Shown here in pieces: positions 6,817 through 13,548 of a stretch of 64,000 bases of DNA. Source of the DNA: Stenotrophomonas maltophilia (GTDB lineage Bacteria > Pseudomonadota > Gammaproteobacteria > Xanthomonadales > Xanthomonadaceae); assembly GCF_004920835.1 (NCBI RefSeq), contig NZ_QFHO01000003.1:186001-250000 (forward strand), written 5' to 3'. Every line of letters begins with the position of its first letter. Position 1 is the stretch's first letter. The position numbers and the translations under genes are program-made. Under the pieces are notes generated by a model that searched no databases, had not been told where the DNA came from, and saw only the letters and a list, made by a program, of their open reading frames with translations.

Positions 6817-6818
6817 GC
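6790..6818 (+). promoter_or_regulatory. pR, rightward early promoter (position tentative)
   Basis: By symmetry with pL, a -35 TTGACT (6790-6795) follows an operator and a weak -10 TTAAGC (6813-6818) overlaps the next one, 17 bp on. A second possibility is TTGTCC (6751-6756) with TGTAAG (6774-6779), also 17 bp apart, which would leave a 40-nt leader. Mapping the 5' end is needed to choose. Confidence 0.5.
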
Positions 6819-6825
6819 TGGGGGC

Positions 6826-7296
6826 ATGAACGCTATCGCGACCGCAGTTCAGAAGTACGGATCCGGCCAGGCGGGCTTGGCCCGCCTGCTTGGCGTCACC
6901 CCGCAGGCCGTAAACCAGTGGGTGAGCGGCAATCGGCCAGTGCCATCCCGACATGTCCTGGGGATCGAGTCTGCCACCGGCGTCTCCCGCCATCTGCTCA
7001 GGCCAGACGTGTTTGGCAGTGCCGATGGGGATATGCCGATCGCTCGCATTGGTCCCGAGATCGATTGCCGCATGAGCAAGCGCGCGCTGCGCGCCCGGCT
7101 TGGCCTGTCGACGGACAAGCAGCTGGCAAAGGTGCTGAAGCTGCCGACCGAGCAGGTTGAGGGCTGGCCGGAAGAGGGCGTTCTGCCGGCGCTGCCGCAG
7201 ATCCATCGCCTGCTGGGCTTCCAGGAACAAACGCAGGCGCAGCCCGCGCCGCACGACCCCGACGAGAACCGTTACGCCCCCCTGGAGGTGGCCTGA
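6826..7296 (+). CDS. Cro/YdaS-like regulator with two HTH-like domains
   Basis: 156 residues behind a GGGGG ribosome site. Residues 1-55 are a YdaS/Cro-type HTH ('GLARLLGVTPQAVNQWVSG'). Residues 80-130 ('KRALRARLGLSTDKQLAKVL') form a second, different HTH-like unit, so the protein is about twice the length of a lambda Cro. It is the first rightward gene and transcribed against cI from the shared operator region, the position of Cro. The second domain may add a binding site or a dimer interface. Confidence 0.82.
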   Translation: MNAIATAVQKYGSGQAGLARLLGVTPQAVNQWVSGNRPVPSRHVLGIESATGVSRHLLRPDVFGSADGDMPIARIGPEIDCRMSKRALRARLGLSTDKQLAKVLKLPTEQVEGWPEEGVLPALPQIHRLLGFQEQTQAQPAPHDPDENRYAPLEVA

Positions 7297-7297
7297 G

Positions 7298-7672
7298 ATG
7301 CGCGCGCTGTCCGACAAGTGGAATCCGCGGCTGTGGCTGCGTGATTGGCTGGCCAAGCCTTCCGAAGAGGAGGTGAGGCAGGCGGAGCGAATCAAAGCCG
7401 GCATGCGAGAAGCCACCAGGATTTGGCATGCGAATCGCAATCGATCTGACGAACTCGCCCGAAGGATGATCGAGTCCAACCTGGACAGTTTTCTCAGTCC
7501 TGTGGCAGCACGCTCCGAGCGTAATCCATCCATCCCTGAGCCTTCTGATCGAACTTCGTGTGGGCAATGCGGCCCATCAGATCTGTCGCCCTTGTCGAGC
7601 TCAGTGAGCGAAGCAGTCCCAACTGCTGCTCCATCTCCGAAAGAAGTTTCTCCGGCTCTGGGTGCGCCCTGA
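7298..7672 (+). CDS. Phage hypothetical protein whose end runs antisense to the next gene
   Basis: 124 residues from an ATG 1 bp after the Cro-like stop, with GGAGG at 7284-7288. The first 65 residues look like a real charged helical protein ('KPSEEEVRQAERIKAGMREA'). From about 7494 the frame continues opposite a convincing minus-strand gene, and its residues become Ser/Pro-rich low complexity. The natural gene may have been shorter and extended by insertion of the opposite gene. Function unknown. Confidence 0.55.
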   Translation: MRALSDKWNPRLWLRDWLAKPSEEEVRQAERIKAGMREATRIWHANRNRSDELARRMIESNLDSFLSPVAARSERNPSIPEPSDRTSCGQCGPSDLSPLSSSVSEAVPTAAPSPKEVSPALGAP

Positions 7673-7751
7673 TGGCAGCCATACAGACCATCTCCAGCAC
7701 TTGTACCTGCGCGAACAGGTCGGCGAAAGCCGGGTTGTCCTTGAGTTCCAT
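7494..7751 (-). CDS. Antisense-oriented small protein inside the rightward operon
   Basis: 85 residues on the minus strand with an excellent ribosome site (AAGGAGGG, 7 nt from the ATG at 7751). Well-formed helical protein ('FADLFAQVQVLEMVCMAAI', 'PEKLLSEMEQQLGLLRSL'). It opposes the pR transcript and overlaps the 3' end of the rightward gene by 179 bp, as expected of a self-contained moron. A candidate promoter would lie in 7752-7893. Function unknown. Confidence 0.65.
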   Translation of the reverse strand: MELKDNPAFADLFAQVQVLEMVCMAAIRAHPEPEKLLSEMEQQLGLLRSLSSTRATDLMGRIAHTKFDQKAQGWMDYARSVLPQD

Positions 7752-7893
7752 GTCGCCCTCCTTGCGGGCTGCTCGTGTGGAAACGCCAGCGTAGCGCAGG
7801 GAGGGCGACGCCCGTCGTCCGTGAGTTGTTGATGTCCATGGCGCACATGTTGCGCCGCAGTAGTGCCCACGTATCCATTCGAGTCCCTATCCC
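7752..7893. promoter_or_regulatory. 142-bp intergenic region with inverted repeats
   Basis: No gene. It contains a 10-bp inverted repeat pair (7752-7761 and 7800-7809, GTCGCCCTCC and its complement), one copy covering the ribosome site of the minus gene. A tight dyad GGCGCA-N5-TGCGCC lies at 7840-7856. It separates the leftward small gene from the rightward CII-like gene, so it may hold promoters for both. Confidence 0.35.
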
Positions 7894-8337
7894 ATGAATG
7901 TCACCGATGCCGCTTACGACACGGTCCACCAGTACCCCGGTGGCAGTGAGGCTTTGGCGCCCAGGCTGGGCATGTCGGCCGCGGTCCTTCGCGGCAAGGT
8001 CAATCCGAACACCGACCGCAACCTGCTGAGCCTGCAGGAAGCGGACGCGCTGATGGCGCGCACCGGTGACTTCCGCATCCTGCACGCGCTGTGTGCGCAG
8101 CACGGCTTCGTGGCGCAGCGCAGCGATGCCCCGGAATCTGGCTCGCTGATCAGCGCACTGCTGCAGGCGGCTGCTGCGAAGGGCGATTTGGCCGAGTTGG
8201 TTTCGTCAGCGCTGGATGACGGGCGGATCTCGCCGAACGAGGCAGGCGCGATCGCACGCGGATGCGCGGCGGTGATGTCCAGGCTGGTGCAGGTGAGCCA
8301 GCACGCCGAGGCTGCGGCCGAGCGGGGTGCGGCATGA
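7894..8337 (+). CDS. Phage CII-family regulatory protein
   Basis: 147 residues. The N-terminal 70 ('DAAYDTVHQYPGGSEALAPRL' region through 'LLSLQEADALMARTGDFRIL') match the phage regulatory CII/CP76-type family: a degenerate HTH followed by a helix that meets an 'LHALC' segment. The C-terminus is helical and probably mediates oligomerisation. Located between Cro and replication genes, as lambda cII is. It would activate lysogeny promoters, but its target sites are not recognisable here. Confidence 0.78.
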   Translation: MNVTDAAYDTVHQYPGGSEALAPRLGMSAAVLRGKVNPNTDRNLLSLQEADALMARTGDFRILHALCAQHGFVAQRSDAPESGSLISALLQAAAAKGDLAELVSSALDDGRISPNEAGAIARGCAAVMSRLVQVSQHAEAAAERGAA

Positions 8338-8654
8338 GCGCCATCAACCATCCGGCCAGGGCGAACGACCTGAGCACCAGCCACGACGCGGCGCACTACG
8401 TGGTCGCCAGCGGCCTGCAGGCGCATCAGCACGACCAGAGCGCCAAGGCTGTGACGGACAACCCGGGCATGACCAGCAAGGAGCTGGCGCAGGCCACCGG
8501 GCTGGACCGATACATGCTGGCGCGCCGACTTCCTGAGCTGATCAAGGAAGGTCGCGTGTACCGCGGCCAGAGCAGGCGCTGCAAGGTCAGTGACCGTTCG
8601 GCGTGCACCTGGTGGCCGGTGGCCCCGGGTCAGAACCTGTCGCTGGGGATCTGA
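8334..8654 (+). CDS. Winged-helix phage protein
   Basis: 106 residues from ATGA overlapping the CII-like stop. Residues 40-85 form a winged helix ('KAVTDNPGMTSKELAQATGL', 'RRLPELIKEGRVYRGQSRRC') like MarR/IclR-type small DNA-binding domains. It precedes the replication initiator and may regulate it. Specific role unknown. Confidence 0.75.
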   Translation: MSAINHPARANDLSTSHDAAHYVVASGLQAHQHDQSAKAVTDNPGMTSKELAQATGLDRYMLARRLPELIKEGRVYRGQSRRCKVSDRSACTWWPVAPGQNLSLGI

Positions 8655-8655
8655 C

Positions 8656-9603
8656 GTGGCAGCACGAATGACAGGCATGGTGTTCGAGCGCTACCCGTGT
8701 GGTGGCGGCGAGCTGTTGCTGGCTCTAGCCCTTGCCGACAACGCTCACGACGATGGCACCCGCATCTTCCCGTCGGTCGCCACGCTGGCCGTGAAGTCCA
8801 GGCAGTCAGAGCGCTCGGTGCAGTACCAGCTCCGGAAGATGGAGCGCATTGGCTGGCTGGAGGTCGTCAGCGAGGGCGGTGGTCGCATGAAGGGCTACAA
8901 GTCCGGCGGCCGTCCGCGTGAGTACCGGATCAGCCCGTACTGGATCGCCGGTGGTGATCTGGCCATGGATGGGGACGCTGGAGAACAGCCCGAAAATTCA
9001 AAGGGTGCAAATTCTGCACCCTTTGCAAAGGGTGCAAAACAGAGTCGGAAAGGGTGCAAAACGACGCAGGAAAGGGTGCAACCAGACGTCGAAAAGGGTG
9101 CAACAGCTATTGCACCCGAACCTAAAGCAACCAAAAGCAACCAAGAGCAACCCTCACACCGCGAGTGTGAGCGCGAGGCCGATCCGCTGGCGTTGACCGC
9201 TGAGCAGGTCGACCGCGAGCTGGCCGGATTCGGTAGCACGCCACACGGCATCGACCGCGAGCAGCTGGCCCGGTTCGTCCGACACCGCTCCGCGATCCGC
9301 CGCCCGCTGTCGGTCCAGGGCTGGCTGCAGGTCCGCCAGCAGCTGGTCGACCTGATGGCCGCCGGCCATGACCCGAACCAGTCCCTGATGCAGACGATGG
9401 CCGCCGGCCTGTCGCTGCCCGTGATCCCTGTCGCCCAGCAATCCGTAGGAGCAACCCATGCAAGCCCTCAACACGGTTCTGCCGACCGCACCGAACAGCT
9501 CGAGCAGCAGTTCTACGCCGCACGCGGAGGCGGTGGCCACGGTGGAGGCGCTGGGTTCGAGCTTGGCGATGTCGTCGACGCCGAGTTTGCCGTCGTCGGC
9601 TGA
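8656..9603 (+). CDS. O-like replication initiator with HTH domain
   Basis: 315 residues if GTG 8656 (2 bp after the previous stop) is used; ATG 8668 is also possible. The N-terminal 95 residues are a winged-helix domain of the phage replication/helix-turn-helix family ('IFPSVATLAVKSRQSERSV', 'GWLEVVSEGGGRMKGYKSGG'). The central part is low-complexity because it contains the iteron array. The C-terminus contains 'LTAEQVDRELAGFG...' and ends Gly-rich. This arrangement (initiator with the origin inside its own gene) is that of lambda O. The last 146 bp overlap the P-like gene in another frame. Confidence 0.82.
   Translation: MAARMTGMVFERYPCGGGELLLALALADNAHDDGTRIFPSVATLAVKSRQSERSVQYQLRKMERIGWLEVVSEGGGRMKGYKSGGRPREYRISPYWIAGGDLAMDGDAGEQPENSKGANSAPFAKGAKQSRKGCKTTQERVQPDVEKGATAIAPEPKATKSNQEQPSHRECEREADPLALTAEQVDRELAGFGSTPHGIDREQLARFVRHRSAIRRPLSVQGWLQVRQQLVDLMAAGHDPNQSLMQTMAAGLSLPVIPVAQQSVGATHASPQHGSADRTEQLEQQFYAARGGGGHGGGAGFELGDVVDAEFAVVG
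9000..9150 (+). repeat. Iteron array and A-rich repeats, predicted phage origin
   Basis: Direct copies of AAAGGGTGCAA begin at 9000, 9027, 9049, 9071 and 9093, the last four exactly 22 bp apart. Inverted copies lie at 9015-9024 and, partial, at 9110-9117. Three tandem 10-mers of the type CCAAAAGCAA follow at 9121-9150, an A-rich stretch suited to unwinding. A CTCACAC/GTGTGAG dyad lies at 9153-9171. The copies are read in all three protein frames (KGAK, KGCK, ERVQ), so the DNA rather than the peptide is conserved. Confidence 0.88.
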
Positions 9604-10174
9604 GCCGGTGAGCGACCACGCCACGGCCTACCTGTGGGAGTTTTGGAAGCAGATGACGGCGATGTTCCCGGGCAAGTGGGAGCGCGAGAACGGCGCGGCG
9701 CCGGTGAAGAGGGACGGCAGCCTGACCATCGCGGCCGGCACGTGGTTCCAGGTGTTGAAGGGCCGCAGCCGGGCGCAGCACGCGCGTGGCATGGCCTGCT
9801 GCCTGACCGAAGGCCGGGAGTGGCCGCCGAACCCGCCACGGTTCCTGACGATGTGCCTGGACATTCCGGTCATGGCAGCGGTGGAGCGGGAGATGGCGCC
9901 GGGCCGGCCGCAGAGCGGATTCACGGTGCTGGTGCGTTCGCTGCTGGACCTGCACGTCTACGCCACGGCAGAGAACGGGTTCCAGCAGCGCCGAATGCTG
10001 GAGGAGGCCTACACGCGCGCTGTCCAGCACGTTGTCGACGGGAATCCGCTGCCGCAGCCGGTGCTGACGATCGAGCAGGAGAAGCACGGCGTGCACCCGG
10101 TGCGCGATCGCGAGGCCGCACGCGCGGCCATGGCGCGCGCTGCAGTAGACCTTGGGTTTGGGGAGGGCGCGTGA
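9458..10174 (+). CDS. P-like replication protein (helicase loader type)
   Basis: 238 residues. ATG 9458 has AGGAG 7 nt upstream but lies 146 bp inside the O-like gene; GTG 9608 just after that gene's stop is an alternative that would drop a Ser-rich tail. The core ('YLWEFWKQMTAMFPGKWERE', 'LTIAAGTWFQVLKGRSRAQ', 'REWPPNPPRFLTMC') matches replication P-family proteins, which deliver the host DnaB helicase to the O-bound origin. Position directly after O supports this. Confidence 0.75.
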   Translation: MQALNTVLPTAPNSSSSSSTPHAEAVATVEALGSSLAMSSTPSLPSSAEPVSDHATAYLWEFWKQMTAMFPGKWERENGAAPVKRDGSLTIAAGTWFQVLKGRSRAQHARGMACCLTEGREWPPNPPRFLTMCLDIPVMAAVEREMAPGRPQSGFTVLVRSLLDLHVYATAENGFQQRRMLEEAYTRAVQHVVDGNPLPQPVLTIEQEKHGVHPVRDREAARAAMARAAVDLGFGEGA

Positions 10175-10305
10175 GCAAGCACGACACGGTTCGACTGCTG
10201 TACGCCGAGCGCTGCAGCGTTGCGGAGATCGCTCTGGCGGTGAACTGGCGCCCCTGCAACGTCCGCTGGTTCATCCGGAACTGGATCGACACCGATGGTG
10301 ACTGA
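10171..10305 (+). CDS. 44-residue HTH-like phage protein, GTG start
   Basis: GTG 10171 overlaps the previous stop (GTGA). The whole protein is one HTH unit ('LLYAERCSVAEIALAVNWRP' then 'NVRWFIRNW'). Too short for most annotation filters but embedded in a run of overlapping genes. Likely DNA-binding. Confidence 0.6.
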   Translation: MSKHDTVRLLYAERCSVAEIALAVNWRPCNVRWFIRNWIDTDGD

Positions 10306-10495
10306 GGCCGAGCTGGCCCAAGCGGAGCAGGCCGGGCGCTGGGCGCGCGACTCCTGCCGCAGTCGGGAATCGGCACCGCGGTACGAGATGGGGCAGGACG
10401 GTGTGAGGCGGCGCCGCCGCTGGCAGGCCGGGTGGGACAAGCGGGACCAGGAACTGAGCGCGGCACGCCGCAGCACCACGAGGAACAGACGCTGA
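10295..10495 (+). CDS. Small basic phage protein
   Basis: 66 residues, strongly basic and helical ('EQAGRWARDSCRSRE', 'RRRRRWQAGWDKRD'). Overlaps the previous gene by 11 bp and shares a base with the next start (TGATG). 'W..GW..R' motifs of this kind occur in small phage proteins of unknown role. Confidence 0.62.
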   Translation: MVTEAELAQAEQAGRWARDSCRSRESAPRYEMGQDGVRRRRRWQAGWDKRDQELSAARRSTTRNRR

Positions 10496-10713
10496 TGGAC
10501 TTCACCAAGTACAGCACACGCAGCAAGTTCTCCAAGGAGATCAACGCCGGCTACTCGGCGCGGCTGAACGGCCAGCTCCTGAGCGACAACCCGCACCTGG
10601 TCTGGATCGAATGCGAGGCCGAGGACGGCGCCAACCGCAGGGCGGGACCGCTGAGCGAGAAGGCGGAAGCCTGGCAGCACGGCTGGTGGCTGGCCGACCA
10701 GGGCGCGCGCTGA
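10495..10713 (+). CDS. Small phage hypothetical protein
   Basis: 72 residues. Ends in 'EKAEAWQHGWWLADQG', a motif echoing the 'WQAGWDK' of the gene before it. Linked by TGATG at both ends, so translation is coupled. Function unknown. Confidence 0.7.
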   Translation: MDFTKYSTRSKFSKEINAGYSARLNGQLLSDNPHLVWIECEAEDGANRRAGPLSEKAEAWQHGWWLADQGAR

Positions 10714-11003
10714 TGAAGGGGAGGGCACTGCTTCAGCAGTTCACGACTGACGAGCTTCTAGAGGAGCTTGTTCGCCGGCGGACGCAGAAGACCAAGAACC
10801 TTGAGGGCGTGCCGAGCTGCGAGGACTGCAAGCACTTCAAGTTCTGGACCAACACGGGCGATGCACCCCGGTCCTACAACCCCTGCGCCAAGAAGATGCA
10901 GATGAGCTTCGACATGCCGGAAGAGTGGGAGGGGCCACATGCCGGCATCGGCTACTACCGCCGGGTTTGCCAGCACCGAGCAGCGGTAGAGGAGGCGCGC
11001 TGA
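10713..11003 (+). CDS. Small zinc-binding phage protein
   Basis: 96 residues. After a helical N-terminus ('TTDELLEELVRRRTQKTKN') comes 'CEDCKHFKFW', then 'NPCAKKM' and 'RRVCQH', a plausible four-cysteine zinc site spread across a small domain. Similar CxxCxxF proteins lie in early regions of many phages. Coupled to neighbours by TGATG. Confidence 0.72.
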   Translation: MKGRALLQQFTTDELLEELVRRRTQKTKNLEGVPSCEDCKHFKFWTNTGDAPRSYNPCAKKMQMSFDMPEEWEGPHAGIGYYRRVCQHRAAVEEAR

Positions 11004-11377
11004 TGTGGTCGAAGGCACCGCCGCCGACGAAGGAAGAGGGCGTCCGTATCCAGTTGGCCAAGACAGGGCCGTGCATGGCCTGCCTGGTGCTGCTGGAGCA
11101 GCAGCTGCTGGAGCCGGAGCTAGTGGTCTATGGCTGCGACTACAACCACGCGAAGAGCGGGAACCTGCGGCGCGGCCACATGTTCGGCTACGCGCTCTGC
11201 AAGTGGCACCACATGCGGCATCCGCTGGAGGGCAACACCTTCGCGACGATGCGCCAGATCTACGGCCCGAGCCTGATGGATGGCTCGCGGACCTTCCACG
11301 AGACGTACGGCTCGGATGACGAGCTGATTGCGAACCAGACGTACATCAACGAACTGAGGAATGGCACCAATGGCTAA
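11003..11377 (+). CDS. Ref-family RecA-dependent nuclease
   Basis: 124 residues. The pattern 'CMACL ... DYNHAKSG ... CKWHHMR ... GPSLMDGSRTFHETYGSDDE' fits the C-terminal nuclease domain of phage P1 Ref (recombination enhancement function), a zinc-containing HNH-type enzyme. That enzyme cleaves within RecA-made D-loops. The basic N-terminal arm of P1 Ref is missing, so this is the core domain only. It sits where lambda carries nin-region recombination genes, near the RusA gene. Confidence 0.78.
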   Translation: MWSKAPPPTKEEGVRIQLAKTGPCMACLVLLEQQLLEPELVVYGCDYNHAKSGNLRRGHMFGYALCKWHHMRHPLEGNTFATMRQIYGPSLMDGSRTFHETYGSDDELIANQTYINELRNGTNG

Positions 11378-11870
11378 CACCGGAATGGCAGACAGGGTGC
11401 GCGGCGTGTTCGAGACGCGCAAAGCTGAAGCGATTGGCCACGCGCAGCTGTTTGAGGTGCTGGGGCTGTCCGCCGCGTGCCTTAGCGCCGAGCGAAACGC
11501 CGTGCGGGACCAGCTGAAACACCTGGTGAATTGCGGCTATCTGACGAAGACGGGACACCGGTCGACGGCAGCGTATCGATACAGCGGACAGGGCATGCGT
11601 TTCCAGAAGGCAACGGCAGAAGAACTTCGCGAGCGGCGCCTCGAGCGTGGCCGCGCCTACCGAGCAAAGAATGCCGCACAGCCGAAGGCGCCGCGGGTGG
11701 ACAAGATGACCATCAACCGGTCGCGTGTGGCGCTGCTGGCGGACCTGGCGCCGGCCAAGCCGTGGGGCAAGGAGAAGGACGGCCAGCGGCCGGCCGAGAC
11801 GGTGGAGCAGTTCGAGGCACGCGGCGGGCAGGTGCAGCGCCTGACGGCCAGCTGGGAGCAAGCAGCATGA
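11370..11870 (+). CDS. Phage hypothetical protein with winged-helix-like N-terminus
   Basis: 166 residues from the ATG at 11370; GAGGA at 11356-11360 gives proper spacing to it, whereas the in-frame ATG at 11361 directly abuts that site. Residues 10-70 ('RVRGVFETRKAEAIGHAQLF', 'RDQLKHLVNCGYLTKTG') look like a winged helix. The rest is basic and ends with 'ETVEQFEARGGQVQRLTASW', seen in other small phage regulatory proteins. Function not known. Confidence 0.72.
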   Translation: MANTGMADRVRGVFETRKAEAIGHAQLFEVLGLSAACLSAERNAVRDQLKHLVNCGYLTKTGHRSTAAYRYSGQGMRFQKATAEELRERRLERGRAYRAKNAAQPKAPRVDKMTINRSRVALLADLAPAKPWGKEKDGQRPAETVEQFEARGGQVQRLTASWEQAA

Positions 11871-12211
11871 ACTCGCCAACGTTGAAACCATGCCCTTTCT
11901 GCGGTGCACCTGGCCAGATGCTCGGCAGCGCCGACAAAGGTTGGCACGTCTGGTGCACGGGTGATGAAGAGGCTTGCAGCCCTAGCCCGATGACGCATAT
12001 CGCTTGGTCTCCGACCGCAGCCGCCGAGTACTGGAACAAGCGGGTGGCAGCCACAGTGGACTGGAGGCCGATCGCGGACGCTCCGCAGGACGGCACGCGC
12101 CTGATGCTGTGGGACTCGGTGAGCAAGCGGCCGGTGTTCGGGAGCTGGCGGGGTGACAACCCGGCGATCACGCACTATGCGGCCCAGCCGGCCGGCCCGG
12201 GGGTCCCATGA
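11867..12211 (+). CDS. Lar-like restriction alleviation protein fused to a second domain
   Basis: 114 residues. Residues 5-60 have the Lar zinc-finger pattern ('LKPCPFCGAPGQ ... WCTGDEEAC ... EYWNKR'). Rac-prophage Lar counteracts type I restriction. The second half ('DWRPIADAPQDGTRLMLWD', 'GSWRGD') resembles the DUF551-like segment often joined to such fingers in phages. ATGA overlap upstream. Actual anti-restriction activity is untested. Confidence 0.78.
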   Translation: MNSPTLKPCPFCGAPGQMLGSADKGWHVWCTGDEEACSPSPMTHIAWSPTAAAEYWNKRVAATVDWRPIADAPQDGTRLMLWDSVSKRPVFGSWRGDNPAITHYAAQPAGPGVP

Positions 12212-12441
12212 GTCAGCAACCCGCCGATCACCACCACAACCGCGAGCCCGGCTGGCCGGCTTGGGGCCGGCAGAACCTCACGCTTACTGCCGCGCTGCGG
12301 ATGGTCCGCATGTACGGGGACCGCATTCCGTCGGTTGCACAGCTGCGCGCGGACTTCGGCGTCAGCCGTGCGACGGCATTCCGTTGGCGCGCGGCCTTCC
12401 GCGATGCTATCGAGCAGAACGAGGCCGCCCATGCAGGCTGA
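12208..12441 (+). CDS. Small HTH phage protein
   Basis: 77 residues. Residues 28-65 ('[20 protein letters not shown]', '[15 protein letters not shown]') are a clear HTH. It overlaps both neighbours (ATGA upstream, 11 bp downstream). Probably a DNA-binding regulator of the early-to-late switch; target unknown. Confidence 0.78.
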   Translation: MSQQPADHHHNREPGWPAWGRQNLTLTAALRMVRMYGDRIPSVAQLRADFGVSRATAFRWRAAFRDAIEQNEAAHAG

Positions 12442-12844
12442 CAGCGCGCTGGAGTTGGTGCTTCCCTGGCCGAGCAAGGATCTTTCGCCGAACGCTCGCG
12501 TGCACTTCCTGGTAAAGGCCCGGGCTACGAAGCTGGCCCGGCAGACGGCGGCGGTGCTGGCGAACGAGGCGGGCTGGCGCGGAATGGTGCTCCCGCCAGG
12601 CCGGCTGCACCTGTGGATCGACTGCTACCAGGCGCCGGGCAAGAAGCTGCCTGACGACGACAACATGACCGGCCGCTGCAAGCCATACCGCGACGGAATC
12701 GCCCAGCTGCTCGGGATCGATGACGGGCGGTTCCAAGGGCATCTGTCCGTGCATGAAGAACGGCGGCCTCGCGGTCAGGTCGTGGTGCGGATTACGGGCG
12801 GGCCGGCGGCGGCCGGCCACTCAACGACAGGGGAACGGGCATGA
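12431..12844 (+). CDS. rusA: RusA-family Holliday junction resolvase
   Basis: 137 residues. It begins with the family's '[13 protein letters not shown]' and has the acidic metal-binding cluster '[18 protein letters not shown]' plus 'IDDGRF', the D-x-DN/D pattern of RusA. The enzyme resolves branched DNA before packaging. It sits immediately before the Q gene, as in many lambdoid phages. Confidence 0.88.
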   Translation: MQADSALELVLPWPSKDLSPNARVHFLVKARATKLARQTAAVLANEAGWRGMVLPPGRLHLWIDCYQAPGKKLPDDDNMTGRCKPYRDGIAQLLGIDDGRFQGHLSVHEERRPRGQVVVRITGGPAAAGHSTTGERA

Positions 12845-13548
12845 ATCCACGAGAGACGATGGCGCGGCTGGGGCCAACCACGGTGAAGTTCGACATCGGC
12901 CGGGGAGGCGGGAAGCCCGACCTGACGAACCAGGACATCGCCGCTGCGCTTGGGATGGTGCCGGCCGGGCTGGGCCGAGAGCTGCTGGAGGCTTGCTGGT
13001 GGCCGGATGGCGCTGCGCTGCGCCGGCACAAACTGCGGGACGCGGTGATCGCGCTGGTGACGCCGGAGCTGCAGCGACAGCAGCGCCGGCTGGCTGAGGC
13101 CCGGACGGATGTCGGCCTGGCCGAGGTGTGCATGGGGTGGGGCGGCGCGGCGACGGCGGAGCAGCGGGCCAACCGCGACGCTGCCCAGCAGCGGCTCGGC
13201 CGGGTGAAGGCGCAATGCTGGCCGATCAGCACCTTGGAGTCTCTGCCGACCCTGGCGGCGGCGGTGATCAGCGAGATTGCCAAGCGGCCGCATTGCGCGG
13301 CCTGCGAGGGCAGGGGCCAGGCGATGCTTGGGGAACTGCTGGTGCCGTGCAAGGTGTGCGGCGGGTCGGGGCTCGGACAGGTCAGCGATCGCCGCCGAGC
13401 GGCCGCTATCGGCCGGGATGAGTCCACCTACCGAGCGAAGTGGCGCGGCGTCTACGAGTGGCTGCTGCAAAAGATGACCGAGGCGGAGCAGGAGGCCGCC
13501 TGGGCGCTTATGATTGCTCTCGACAGGGGGGATGGAGCTGCAGCCTGA
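12841..13548 (+). CDS. Q-type late antitermination protein
   Basis: 235 residues. Residues about 158-190 hold two zinc-finger repeats ('CAACEGRGQ' and '[10 protein letters not shown]'), followed by a helical DNA-binding segment ending '[17 protein letters not shown]', as in phage 82-type Q proteins. It would load onto RNA polymerase at the late promoter and let it pass the terminators at 14397-14482, 24762 and 31213. ATGA overlap with RusA. Confidence 0.82.
   Translation: MNPRETMARLGPTTVKFDIGRGGGKPDLTNQDIAAALGMVPAGLGRELLEACWWPDGAALRRHKLRDAVIALVTPELQRQQRRLAEARTDVGLAEVCMGWGGAATAEQRANRDAAQQRLGRVKAQCWPISTLESLPTLAAAVISEIAKRPHCAACEGRGQAMLGELLVPCKVCGGSGLGQVSDRRRAAAIGRDESTYRAKWRGVYEWLLQKMTEAEQEAAWALMIALDRGDGAAA

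Noticed and set aside
6736-8103. A 455-codon minus-strand frame across cro and the CII-like gene
   Set aside because: Covers three better-supported genes and the operator region; its translation is low-complexity. Only the short minus gene at 7494-7751, in a different frame, has real support.
9000-9120. KGA/KGC repeats in the O-like protein as a protein repeat domain
   Set aside because: The peptide changes frame between copies, so the conservation is at DNA level (iterons).
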